Assembly: GCA_944989445.1 (NCBI GenBank)
Contig: CALYLW010000568.1
Span: 124,001-188,000 of the forward strand
DNA length: 64,000 bases
Direction: 5' to 3'
DNA from: Ampullaceana balthica
Taxonomy: Eukaryota > Mollusca > Gastropoda > Lymnaeidae
The stretch's first letter is position 1, and each line of letters begins with the position of its first letter. Positions 34,501 to 44,049 of this stretch are shown in pieces. Under the pieces are notes generated by a model. It ran no database searches, was not told the origin of the DNA, and saw only the letters and a list, made by a program, of their open reading frames with translations. The position numbers and the translations under genes are program-made.

Positions 34501-37500
34501 ATTTTGGGCACTCACAATAACCAACTAATGAATAACCAAGAGGTAGCTGGTTCAAATTTTCAGTAGCTATTTCCAGCTATAGGTTTAAAAGCCAGGTAAA
34601 ATGGACTCAGCCTAATTGAGATTCTATGGATGATGTAACCCATCATAGAGGCCCAAACCACCAGAAGTAAAGAGCCATCAACTAACTTGGCATTGGACCA
34701 AAGGTTTCCCCCCAAAAAATATATATTGATACTATTAACTGTGAGAGGAAAAAAATCACTAACTAAGTAGCAGTAATTTATTTAACTTACAATTACGTTG
34801 ATTAAAAAACAACAAAAAAAAACGTTCTCCTTGCTTTCTTAGCACACTTGTTTTCATACCGTAATAAAATGTCTTGTATCCTAAATTTAGATAATTATGT
34901 TTCTAACCCTTAACACTTTACCTTTTTATATCTGGAACCAAAATTTATTGACCCATTATAAGCCTTATTGGATGACTTTTACTTAATAAATTACGATTTA
35001 TTTAATAACCAGACATTATGTGCCCCTTTATGTCCTCATAATTTACTGGCATAAAGTACATTTTACCTTTCTATGCTTTAATGATGGCTTCTTTAAATCT
35101 TCATAGTCCTGTACGTCAAATACACCCTGTGATTTTTTAGTCCACATTGTAAATATCCTAGGGCAACATATTCCATTTTCTCTGTCAGCTTATTCATATT
35201 GCGGCAAATCACATTCACACTTTACTGTCTCTTGCTTAACTCATTACCTGTATGAGAACTTTTGGAAATGAAAGACATAAAAGCCCCTTGTAAGAAATTA
35301 AAATATTTCATTGCCATTGTTGATTATTGATATGCCTTTGATTGTAAAAATTTAAAATACTTTTCACTTATGATACATCATTTTTTTTTAATAAGGCAGA
35401 TTATCAAATAATTATTTTTCATATTATTTATTTAGCAGCTGAATTAAAAAAATTTAATTGTGTTTAAAAATTATAATTTTTTAGATAGAAGAATTTCAGA
35501 AGGTGGATTTTGACATGCTTGACGTAAACATATTGTTAAAGATTTCCATTTACATTTTAGTTTTTGTTTCCATTTTCGTTGTTGATTTAAAAAATATATT
35601 TATAGTTCTTCCTTGATTTATTTTTGAAATTATTCTTTTAACCGAAAAACCTTTCACTTTATATTAATTAGAATAACTTTTTCACCATTCTTGTTGATCA
35701 AAATTAAAGTTGTTTAAATTTTATTTTGTTTTCCATGGTTATTCTACTAATCATCCAATGTCAAAACTTTTTTGATAAAACCTGCATTCATTGTGATGGA
35801 ATTCAGGTATTTATAAAAATAAAAAAAATAGAATGAAAAAAATTTCATTTAGATATTGCATATGAGGAAAATATTCATTAAGGAGTATCAGTTAAAAAGT
35901 TCACCCCCTTCCCTGAACAAATATTTTATTCTCCACCCTGTTTGCGCTTTATTCATCCTCAAACAACAGAGTTGGCACTCTTAAATGTTAAATATACATT
36001 TTGATGAATTAGTCATCATTACATATATCAGTTAGTGATTTGATTATGTATTAACTTGTTTTGTTGTCTTCTTAAAGAAATCCAAACCTCATGATGACAT
36101 GCTAAGCTCCAGTGAACATATGCCAGAGAAGCTCTTCAAGAGTATAACGGTTAGCATTATTCTTGGCTCAATGGTTGTTTCAATAATTATACCTAATGGT
36201 AGGTACTTTTTTCGAGTTATATGAGTGAAATTTTAAAAAATCTGGCCTCATCTAACCTTAATACCACTACATTTCAATTTTTGTTAAAGTGGATAGAGTA
36301 GCGATGCTTAGGATCTTATTATTCTTATTGGTTAACTTTTATTTTTTCTCTAAGACTTAGCTGGTTTGAGGAGAGAAAAAAGTGGGTGGGGTAAGGGTAG
36401 GGTGAACGGCAATTGGCAAATAAGAATCTAAAGATTTCAAGTAGACAATAAAATTTAGACCTTACTATGGAGGCATTTATAAATGTGCAATTTATTACAC
36501 TAAGACTAAGATATTCTGTACAGAAATTATTTTTTAGATTAATTGTATAAAATAACATATGTTTATAAGATGTTTATAACTTTTCTATTTCAAATTCAAA
36601 GGTTTCATTTAGTGCTTCTTACTGTTGTTTTTTCTACTTTTTTTTAGTTCATCCAAGATGAAAAGTCTTCTTTTTAAAAAATTTTTTTAAAAAAAACTAG
36701 ATTTTTTAAAAAACTATTTTTTTTATTGTATGAAATAGTTATTTTGGAATATTTTGAGTAGTAAAAAGTTGAATAACATTAACATGTCCACTTCTTTTCA
36801 ACTGCTCAGTTGAATTCATCTTGGGAATAAATGGAGCCATCATGGGAACCCTCATCTGCTACATTTTCCCAGCTCTGTTTTTTCTCAAAGTTATGGGCAG
36901 CAAACCTGAGGACAAGAATAAAGCGCAGGTCAGTTGGTGTAGGTCAAGCATCTCTGAGTGTTTGTGTTGGTGTAGGTCAAGCATCTCTGAGTGTTTGTGT
37001 TGGTGTAGGTCAAGCATCTCTGGGTGTTTGTGTTGGTGTAGGTCAAGCATCTCTGAGTGTTTTTGTTGGTGTAGGTCAAGCATCTCTGAGTGTTGGGGTT
37101 GGTGAAGGTCAAGCATCTCTGAGTGTTGGGGTTGAGGGGTGGCTGTTGGAAAAGGGGTTACTGCTGTTGATTGGTGACTCCAAGGCAGGGCCGGCCTAAG
37201 ACCACTGCAACCTATGCCGCCGCAGTGGGCCCCCGCACTTTCATAGGCCCCGCCTATCTTAATTTTCACTTATTAACCTTATCCCTACCCAAAGTCTGGG
37301 ACAGACTTTCGTTTCGCGTACTGGGCCGCATCGGGTCCCACAGTAGTTAAGGCCGGCCCAGCTCCAAGGCATTGAATTGCATAACTTTTTATTTTTAGTT
37401 TTAAAAATTACCACAGTGTTTGATAAACAATTTGAATAGCTTTTGTATAAAATTGATTTAAAATAAAATTTCAGGTGGTTCTTTTTTGTGGAATCACCAT

Positions 37501-40500
37501 TCTGCTTGTGAGTACATTTGCCACCCTAAGTTCTCACAACAAGGGGCACAACCATTTTGACGAACCTTCTATACTCATCCCGAAGAATCCAACCTTTGCG
37601 CCCCTTAATCTGCTAGATAGAGAAAAGAAACCATCTGGTCTTGATGGTAAGATATACTTATTTTTTATTAGGGTTGGTGTCCGAAATGAAATAAGTTAAC
37701 TTAAAATGTTTTTATGAAAATTGATTTAATGGTAATTGAATGATTTTCTGTCAATTTGAACGTTTTTTTGTTACTATTTTCCATTAAAATATTGAACTTC
37801 TGTCTGTAGCCTCCTCCATCCTTCTCTCCTCGGCTACTATGACGCCCTCTTTGACAACTGTGTGCCACGTAGATCGGTCTTCTGCCTTACACCCCCAGTC
37901 ACTTGCGCGTATTCCGGCTGCTTTCATGTCCCTTTTGGCAGATATCTTTAAATCGCAGACATGGGCGACCTGTCTTCCTCTTTCCCGATGCCAATTCTCC
38001 ATATAGGAGGTCCATGGGGATAACTATTATTATTATTTAATTAATTAATTATTTTTACCCTTATGTATTTGTACCTTTGTTTAAATTGACACCTACACAG
38101 TTGAAAAGAAGGAAGTCAAGCCTGCGGCCATTGATCCAGGGTCAAATGTTCGTAAAGAACCACCAAACCCCGACCCACCTGACAAGGTTGTCATAGTGCC
38201 AGCTGTAAGTTTTATCAACTTTAATTCTATTGCTAATTTAAATTGAGGTGCGTGGGATCTATCCCACGCTAAGCCACAATAAAAATCTTGAAGACTGACT
38301 TATGGTAAAAAGTCCAACGCTGACTTGGAGATGAGATGGTTGCCGCTAAGTCTACCAAGCCCTAATGGAAAGTTCTAATGGAAACATTAGAAACCCCTAC
38401 GACCCAAAGGTTATGGGACAAAAAAATAAAAAATTTAAATTCTTTCACGAAATGGAACCAGGGGGTAAATAAAACGTGTAATATTGGATTGCCCATGTCT
38501 GAATTTATCTCTTGTTTTTGCTGTAATTTAAAATTTTTCAAAAATTTACTGAAATTGAATTTCTTACCATGTTTAGGTAGCGGAAAACCAGCCAGAGAAA
38601 GATGAACAAGTTAAGGGAGATAATGTGGACATCAAGGTGAAAGAGATCAGCAATGAAGAACTTGTAATATCAAATAAGGCAAAGGTAAGAAAAGGTGTTG
38701 CTGTCTTACATGTAAAATTATCCTCATCAATTCAACAGAAACATCTTAAACCCTCTCAAATAACAAAGGAGCAAGATATATATAGATTGTGGCCTAAAAA
38801 AAAAGAATAGTGGTACAGTATTCCCTCACTATTCGCGGGGGTTATGTTCTTCCCCAAACTCGAAAAACCGCAAATATTGGATGCAGTTTTAAAATGCCTG
38901 TGTATGAGATTATATACGGCACTATATGTTAAGAGCATAACCCACAAATATGCGGGGCCGCGAATGGGGAACCCAGAATAGGCGAGGGTATACTGTACAC
39001 CCCTTTTTAAATTCATCAAAATAAATAAAATGGTTATAATAAAGAAGTCTTGTGTTAATCCTTGGGAGTAACTGGAAGTACAGGCCATCCTCAGAATATC
39101 TACAAGCTCAAATCCTTTTTTTCCTTCTCTACTGTTAACTCAGTGAGCTCCTTATTTAAACACTGGTTGTTTTTATTTTGAAAGATTCGGGTAGTGAGTT
39201 ATTATCTAGTCTCAGTTAAGTACTCAATGGCTGGACTTGTCTCGTCCAAGGAGATGGAGAAGGAAAAAAAACAAGATGACCTGATTGCCAAGTTAGAACA
39301 GCACAGGGTCGAGCAGGAGAGGCTGATCGAAGAACAGAAGCAGCTCCTGAAAGAGTTCAAAAGTCACCATGAGCTGGACATGAAGGTATTGTCAGCAGTG
39401 AAAGAATGTGGGGAAAATGTACAGCTCTCTCTTCCACCTGTCCACCTTCTCTGGTTGTAGGTGTATCCTGATCAGGCATTTCACTGTTCAAAATACTAGA
39501 AACTATGATGGCAAGGGGAAAAAATCCTACCCCACTTAATTACTTGAAAAATATTGTATAAACATCTAATTAATAGGATATTATTATTATTATTTTATTA
39601 TTAATTCATACAGCTTCTTTATTTATTCTACTTAGAACCTTCTTTTTATCAACCTCTTCAAATCCTAGAAAATTGAAATTTTGGCAGGCAGGTTCACAAC
39701 TAATTTTTATTTTTAAAACTACTCTTTTAAATGTTGGTATCAACTATCTGTTGATTAGCAGTATGAATAATAGAAGGGAGAGATACTTCTGTTGTTTTTT
39801 ATCACCCTTACTTAACAATATTTGCCCTTGAATTTGAAGTCCTCACCACAAAATAGAAAAAAGTCTATTGTGGGATTGCTTTGATGGGTGCTTGGCATTT
39901 AATGCTAAGTGATTTCCCATTTTACCATAACTTTAATCTGCAAAGTTAATCTTTCAGTCTGAATTTGTTTCGTATTACATGTAGATGCTTTTGTTCTTGA
40001 AATGTTTTGTTATTGTTGTGATCTTTCAGTTTTCGTCATATTCTGTTAAGTTATGTTTAAATGTCAACTTAAGGGCAGTCTCAACTTAATATGCATTTAT
40101 ATTATGCACCATTAGTGCTCAGATCTCATAAATCTGGGCAAGTCGTAGCTTTTGAATGCCATTAGGAAACAAAATAAAAAATTTAAATTTAACAAGACCA
40201 AAATATCCTTGTTTTAAAGGGACAAATAATTGTGATTAAAATGTGATTGTTATTTTGGTTATTATTCTCAGTAGTGAAAAAAGGTTTTTTTGGAATGAGA
40301 ATAGGTTGATGATCTCGTAAAAATTTATTTGTTTAAACAATTTTTCTAAGTAAAATATTAAAAGTGGAGTATTTTATTTTAAAAATTCATTTCTCAATAT
40401 TTACTATTTTGTTATGCCAGATAATGAAATAGTAAATATAAATATATATGACATAATTTATCAGATTTTATTTTCTTTTATTTAATTTAACAAAAGTCTC

Positions 40501-41399
40501 TTCAATTAAACCAGATTTGTTATCTTTCTACACAGGAGAAAAATCAGCAAAACTTACAACTGCCCCAAGACGCAGCTAATGGTCTACCTCAACAAAATAA
40601 TCAACAACCCGCTAACCCACAGCAAGCACCTGCTGACTCTCAGCAAGTGCATGCCTATCCTCAGCCAGTTCCAACTGACCTAAATGGCTTGAATCAGGAT
40701 GTCAACCCCCAACTACGACAGCTGCAGTTCAATGAACATGTTAGTCAAAGCGGGGGCTTAGTAATCACAAACTTAACCTTTGAAAAAAACGATGCGTTTC
40801 CTTTACAGAATGGGCAGCCCTTGAACCCAGCCGGTGATTTGGGGCTACAAAGGGCTCCAGAGAACTTACAGCAAGCTGGAGATAAAATTGAGCAGTCATT
40901 AGACAGCCAGCAGCAGGGCATCAAGAAAGTTCCCAACATCGAGGCAATGGCCATAAACCCCAACGAGCTGAAGAACCCAGCAGATCTTAATTTTCCTGGA
41001 AATGAAAAACCCTTTGATGGGTTAAACCCCCTGCAGCCCATTGAGAGAGACTCTGTCCAAGGTGATGCAAACCAGCAAAATTTTGAGCACGTTGTGGAAG
41101 ATGATTCATTAAGGTTAAAAAGAGACGTTGAACAAAGGAGGAGTGTTACACAGACAAGTTATCGACAGACACCGCCTGGGGTCGAATTAAACACAAACGT
41201 ACCCCCGCAGGTGAGCACTATCATGAAAAGTGAGCTGGAGGATGTTGATAAACCAAGTCAAGCCCCCTTAACGACAAGGCTTTCAGACACTGGTAATAAT
41301 TTGGTGTCTGAAATACCACAGAGCAGCACAAAGGAGAGAGTGACGCCTAAGGTAAATCAAGAAATCAGACGCAGGCTCAAGGCTTTCGGGAACTTGTAG
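19541..41399 (+). CDS. SLC38A10: SLC38A10-like amino-acid transporter, complete (14 coding exons, ~862 aa)
   Basis: Coding exons: 19541-19633, 20182-20299, 20416-20461, 22213-22306, 22835-22975, 26059-26180, 26449-26551, 29521-29703, 36078-36198, 36810-36928, 37475-37646, 38101-38204, 38577-38684, 39185(or 39251)-39385 and 40536-41399; if the 39-kb exon is counted there are 15 blocks. All junctions keep phase. The N-terminus ([20 protein letters not shown], residues 12-31) is the first membrane segment of SLC38/AAAP transporters. Later segments ([21 protein letters not shown]-like [51 protein letters not shown]) follow SLC38A10 in order, giving about 11 membrane segments by residue 430. The last ~430 residues are a charged, then Q/N/P-rich cytoplasmic tail with a short coiled coil ([20 protein letters not shown]). 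The start ATG has a good context (CCCCACCATGG). The human protein is longer (1,119 residues), the difference being in the tail. Substrate (glutamine, glutamate, alanine in mammals) is inferred. Confidence 0.92.
21170..21639. repeat. 47-bp minisatellite, 10 copies
   Basis: Ten head-to-tail copies of a 47-base unit containing TGGCCTGACCAGTGAAGCTG then TGGCTACATTATGACATTCT. Copies differ by single bases (GACC/GGCC, CATGG/CATTG, ATTC/ATGC). It lies in the intron between 20461 and 22213 of the SLC38A10-like gene. Confidence 0.95.
23308..24036. mobile_element. GC-rich 729-bp insertion with 12-bp TSD TTTCCACACTAA
   Basis: The 12-mer TTTCCACACTAA occurs at 23296-23307 and again at 24037-24048, bracketing a segment much richer in G and C than its surroundings. 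A target duplication of this length is typical of target-primed reverse transcription. There is no A-rich tail; the right end is TTTCGACGGATTTCCAAA. Open frames inside (for example 23483-23854, + strand) show no domain that I recognise. It could be a LINE 5' or 3' part, a structured-RNA retrocopy, or a non-autonomous retroposon. It lies in an intron of the SLC38A10-like gene. Confidence 0.7.
24070..24284. mobile_element. hAT MITE with GGGTGGCCA ends, TSD CACTATGT/CGCTATGT
   Basis: Left end CATGGGTGGCCAGACC and right end GGTTTGGCCACCGTTG are imperfect inverted repeats, with GAGAGCCGC / GCGGCTCGCGAGCC blocks just inside, a hallmark of a widespread animal hAT group. Flanking octamers match at 7 of 8. 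A second copy is at 47192-47402. Confidence 0.75.
24612..24760. mobile_element. hAT MITE, 149 bp, TSD ATTATAGA/ATAATAGA
   Basis: Same family as 4534-4688 and 7432-9680: shared GGGGTGCTGATGGGGCTAAA near the left and GCAATCTTAATCCGCCCCTG at the right end. Flanking octamers at 24604-24611 and 24761-24768 differ at one base. Confidence 0.8.
24950..25661. mobile_element. hAT element with CAGTGCTTCTCAAA ends, 712 bp
   Basis: Starts CAGTGCTTCTCAAAG and ends GTTTGAGAAGCACTG, a 14-base inverted repeat; TGGTCCG and its complement lie just inside. Flanking octamers TTGTAAGG (24942-24949) and TTTTAAGG (25662-25669) match at 7 of 8. Two near-palindromes GGCGCCGTAGGCGCC occur inside (about 25250 and 25366). 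No transposase. Confidence 0.75.
26830..27266 (-). repeat. diverged copy of the AAATCCCTTATAT repeat family
   Basis: Carries the family hairpin arms (GCGAGCTGAAATTTAGC and ATAATTTCAGATCGATTGC), three GGTGCGYATTATATTRAAC-like blocks, and ends with AAGGATTTATAGTCAAAAAC then TTTTTTTACGGGT. More diverged than the array at 12-14 kb. Confidence 0.65.
27426..28000 (-). pseudogene. CR1/L2-like LINE: C-terminal reverse transcriptase and 3' tail
   Basis: On the - strand the frame reads [50 protein letters not shown] and FFPSGMRA, the conserved C-terminal region of CR1/L2/Jockey-type reverse transcriptases. A TAG at 27565-27567 replaces the expected Trp codon of the RAWNGLP motif; the frame then continues [10 protein letters not shown]. 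The 3' untranslated tail has AATCTTCTGTGTAGAAGGAG and GATAAGATAAGATAA repeats. Truncated at its 5' side against the minisatellite at 28001. It lies in an intron of the SLC38A10-like gene, antisense to it. Confidence 0.85.
28001..28855. repeat. 35-bp minisatellite, ~24 copies
   Basis: Unit: GAGGTATCATGTAACTTTGA then TAGTAAGACTGGAGT. The first units carry variants (ATCTTTGATAGTTAGACTGTTTT); later units are more uniform, with a G/A variant at the fourth base (GAGGTATC versus GAGATATC) often alternating. The first unit runs directly into the LINE reading frame at 28000. It lies in an intron of the SLC38A10-like gene. Confidence 0.95.
28925..29213. mobile_element. solo LTR, 289 bp, 5-bp TSD GGGGG
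   Basis: The segment runs from TGTAATAGAACTAG to GTCTCTCACA, so it has TG...CA ends, and is flanked by GGGGG at 28920-28924 and 29214-29218. A TATATATA box lies inside (about 29084). No internal retrotransposon sequence adjoins it, which fits a solo LTR left by recombination. It is not assigned to a family, and the orientation is not certain. Confidence 0.6.
32070..33526 (-). pseudogene. hAT transposase pseudogene inside the 31107-33659 element
   Basis: Reading the - strand downwards, [22 protein letters not shown] (33308-33526) matches the first catalytic Asp region. After the nested [14 protein letters not shown] and [14 protein letters not shown] (32669-32986) match the RGQ.YDG and C.AH.LNL blocks. 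Then TLKRLSDIR is followed by TGA where the family has Trp (DTRW). Further fragments reach 32072. The C-terminal dimerisation block was not found. Inactive. Confidence 0.75.
33015..33255 (-). mobile_element. SINE copy nested in the hAT element at 31107-33659
   Basis: On the - strand it reads GTCAATAGTGCGCTCGCCTC, then GCTGAGGGGCGTGGGATCTA, and ends with TAGGACGCCCTACGACCACC before GGTTATGGGAC. Copies lie at 51455-51665 (-) and 38245-38375 (+). The head looks tRNA-related, but the boxes are weak. Confidence 0.7.
36929..37139. repeat. 33-bp minisatellite, 6 copies, starting at a splice donor
   Basis: Copies of GGTCAAGCATCTCTGAGTGT begin at 36942, 36975, 37008, 37041, 37074 and 37107, exactly 33 bases apart. 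They start right after the donor of the exon ending at 36928 (CAG|GTCAGT). Because 33 is a multiple of three, open frames appear on both strands but encode only the repeat. Confidence 0.95.
37186..37361. mobile_element. hAT MITE, 176 bp, perfect TSD CTCCAAGG
   Basis: Starts CAGGGCCGGCCTAAG and ends TTAAGGCCGGCCCAG, nearly perfect inverted repeats of about 14 bases. CTCCAAGG occurs at 37178-37185 and 37362-37369. In an intron of the SLC38A10-like gene. Confidence 0.85.
37770..38030 (-). pseudogene. fragment of RTE-like LINE C-terminus
   Basis: The - strand reads NWHRERGRQ, then KRDMKAAGI, then [17 protein letters not shown] and [12 protein letters not shown]. This matches the segment at 43740-43930 (RDMKAASISDWECKAEE, VKEGVKLAEGRRR). 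Both are from the distal region of animal RTE-type LINE proteins. Confidence 0.7.
38245..38375 (+). mobile_element. SINE copy (partial)
   Basis: Contains GCGTGGGATCTATCCCACGC, AAGTTCTAATGGAAACATTA and CCCTACGACCCAAAGGTTAT, the same order as the complement of 33015-33255 and 51455-51665. The head is truncated. In the intron between 38204 and 38577. Confidence 0.65.
38816..38995. mobile_element. Tigger/pogo-like MITE with TA flanks, 180 bp
   Basis: Left end CAGTATTCCCTCACTATTCG and right end (complement) CAGTATACCCTCGCCTATTC are imperfect inverted repeats. TA lies on each side (38814-38815 and 38996-38997). End sequence style resembles the Tigger group of Tc1/mariner elements. In an intron of the SLC38A10-like gene. 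Confidence 0.65.
39185..39385 (+). CDS. SLC38A10: SLC38A10-like coiled-coil exon with two possible acceptors
   Basis: Two in-phase acceptors precede this exon: TTTTATTTTGAAAG ending at 39184 and CTTGTCTCGTCCAAG ending at 39250. The upstream one has the better pyrimidine stretch and adds 22 residues before [10 protein letters not shown]. Both preserve the frame into the donor at 39386, so alternative use is possible. Confidence 0.6.
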
Positions 41400-41975
41400 C
41401 GCTGAGTCTGATGTCATTGTTTACATTCTTATGCATAAATTGGGGCAAGAAAGTGGTCTTATGTTTGAATTGATTTCACCATTTAGAGTTAGAGCTATAT
41501 TTTTTAATTGGTTATTGTAGCTTGATCTACAACCTATTTTCTTCACAAGTTAGCTCTTATATCTAGAGCTAAATTTATACATTGGAAAATGTAACTTGAC
41601 CTATACTTTTTTAACTAGTTCAGGTAACTGCACCCATTCTCATAAATTTCACAAAAGATCACCATACTTGCTTCATGGCATACCTTTTTATGGTTTCCTC
41701 AAAACAGTGCTATTGTTATGAACTCTGACCTTCTAGAAAGAGACCATGTTTATAATCAATGTTTTCATTCATTTGTGTTGAGATTTATAAAATGCCTGAA
41801 ACTGACCTGACCCCAGTGCCTATGATTCTGTTTGTTTTACAGACTATCTATTTTTCATTTTAACAACTTCAGCAAATTTCAAATTTGATGAATTGTGAGG
41901 TGGATGTGGATCAAACTTGTAATTGTGTTGCTGTTTTAAATTGTATAAATATAATGCTATACGATGTCATGCTTG

Positions 41976-41981
41976 AATAAA
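41976..41981 (+). terminator. polyadenylation signal AATAAA of the SLC38A10-like gene
   Basis: AATAAAATAAATAA lies about 577 bases after the stop codon at 41397-41399. The intervening sequence is AT-rich with no other strong hexamer, consistent with a 0.6-kb 3' untranslated region. Confidence 0.65.
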
Positions 41982-43225
41982 ATAAATAACTTTTACACTA
42001 CAGATTTTAAAAATAAAAAAAAATTAAATTCCAGGGAAAAATTGTAACATTAAATTCTATTTAACGTGTTGTAACTATTCCTTGCCTATAATAATTTTAT
42101 TATATTTAAAATTTTCTTGTATAAAATATATTATTCAATAATTTGAATATAAATTTTAAAAAATTATAATATATATAACAACAGCAACACATAGATATGT
42201 TGACCGAGAGCGTCAGAACATTCCGTTTGCTTGAACAAGAAATTCAATTCTTGATTTAACCAAGGAGATTATTCCTAAAGAATTATTGAAACCCCCAAGC
42301 AATTCAATAAATGGTATTTTTATAAAACTCCAACCCAAAAAATTTATCACATTTGTAAATACTCATTGTGTGGCATGCCATCCACTTGAATAACTGACTA
42401 GTTATTTTTAAGTACATTATGTGATGTAATTTTTTTCATGCAATAACTATAACATAACTTGTACAGAGAAAAATCATCAATATTTCTCATTTTATTTTAA
42501 AAAGTATTATTTAATTAAGTGGAACCTTAGACATGCTAAAATGTGAGCAATGTATGTAATATTAAATATTTACTGTTCATGTTCCATAATGATGCTGCAT
42601 CTTTTGGCAAAAAATAAAAAAACGTCTTGTGTTAACATGTATATAGTTCTGTAGTCAAAATCAACGATGACGAATGTAATCATATGTTGTCACGCGGTTG
42701 TTAATGCCAAATCTGGCTCACAATATACTTGTGCATGCAAGTTGCTAAATATTTATTTAGCAACATTGTTGCTGAACATCATTTAGTATAAAATGTCTCA
42801 GACAAATTCTCCAAAATGCCTAAGTGTTCTCAATAAGTTAATATATATCTTTCCTAAATTTATTATTAGATTTTGAATCGGTAAATTAAACTAGCTGTGT
42901 TTCTGTAAAAGTGTCATTAAGAAGCTAATGTATGTAATTATTATTTTTTTTATGTTGAAGTTGAAAAAAGTTAATGATCTCATTTTGTAGAAGAGGATTT
43001 GGACAATGTAGCAAATATTTACTCTGTAGTACTGGTGTTTATATCTCTAACTTTTTAACATGTAATTTTGTTATCAAAAATGATGTTAATGCATATCTTT
43101 TACTTTGACCAGTGGTACGTGAAAAAATTACCAATGTATGAAAATCTCTTTCTCTTATATTAACTGTACTTGGGTTTTCAGTCACTATAATTCATTCAAT
43201 TAAATTCATCATAATCATAATAGGA
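41982..43225. other. no gene recognised
   Basis: AT-rich intergenic sequence downstream of the transporter gene. No coding, RNA or element boundary could be supported. Confidence 0.45.
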
Positions 43226-43229
43226 AAGT

Positions 43230-44048
43230 AATAGTAATAGGAAACAACTCGCGTCAAGCTTCTCCAACGCCTGCAAATCAGCTTGAAAAAGACAATCATC
43301 ATGGCCCAAGTCACATGTTTACCTCCAAGTTATCAATACAGGCATTGAAAACTTGGAGGTTGTGGCCCGCTTTTCTTACTTGGCAAGGCAGCTGCCACAA
43401 TGGCTAAACTAAATAGAATGAATGGGTTTGGCAAAACGCCAAGCTATCGAAGAAAACCAAACTGTCTATCGTGCCTGCAGCATCAGTAGGCTGCTATACG
43501 GGAGCGAGACATGGACCACTTATAAATCACGAGCGCAATCTTAATAGCTTCCACTTGAGGTGCCTGCGACGCATTCTTGGCATTAAATGGCAGGACAAAG
43601 TGCCAAATAGTGAGGTCCTGATGTGTGCCAATACCCAAAGCATGTTCTCAATCCTTAGTGAAAGACGCCTAAAGATGGCTCAGACATGTAAAAAGAATGA
43701 GCATCCCCAAGTACATTCTATATGGAGAACTGGCATGAGGAAAGAGAAAGACATGTCGCCCACATCTCCATTATAAAGATGTCTACCACAGAGACATGAA
43801 AGCAGCCAGCATAAGCGACTGGGAATGTAAAGCAGAGGAATGATCCATGTGGTGCACAACTGTCAAGGAGGGCGTAAAACTAGCAGAGGGGCGCAGGAGG
43901 CTATAGACAGAACAGCTAGGAGAAAGGCCAGAAAACTGGAAAGCACAGAACATGAGTGCAAAAGCTGTGACAAAGACTGTCTTGCGAGGCGGAAGGATGC
44001 TGAAGAGAATAGGAAATTATTAGTTAACTTGGACCTGGATCTGTGTTA
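43230..44048 (+). pseudogene. RTE-like LINE reverse-transcriptase C-terminus, frameshifted
   Basis: The + strand contains LVVARFSYL-type and KRQAIEENQTVYRACS-like pieces in shifting frames, then NLNSFHLRCLRRILGIKWQD (near 43520) and NSEVLMCANTQSMFSILSER, the characteristic distal region of RTE-like LINE proteins. RDMKAASISDWECKAEE and VKEGVKLAEGRRR follow. Frames change at least twice (for example after ...SPTSPL at 43773). Not functional. Confidence 0.8.
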
Positions 44049-44049
44049 A

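Noticed and set aside
34520..34740. Weak tRNA-like box (GGTTCAAATTT) with repeat-like downstream sequence
   Set aside because: Only one degenerate box, no matching second copy in the window; not enough to call a SINE.
36821..37269. Open frames on both strands of repeated WCRSSISEC / [11 protein letters not shown] type
   Set aside because: They are translations of the 33-bp minisatellite, open only because 33 is a multiple of three; the real exon here is 36810-36928.
40745..41041. 98-codon antisense frame in the terminal SLC38A10-like exon
   Set aside because: Complement of a Q/P-rich coding exon; no independent evidence.
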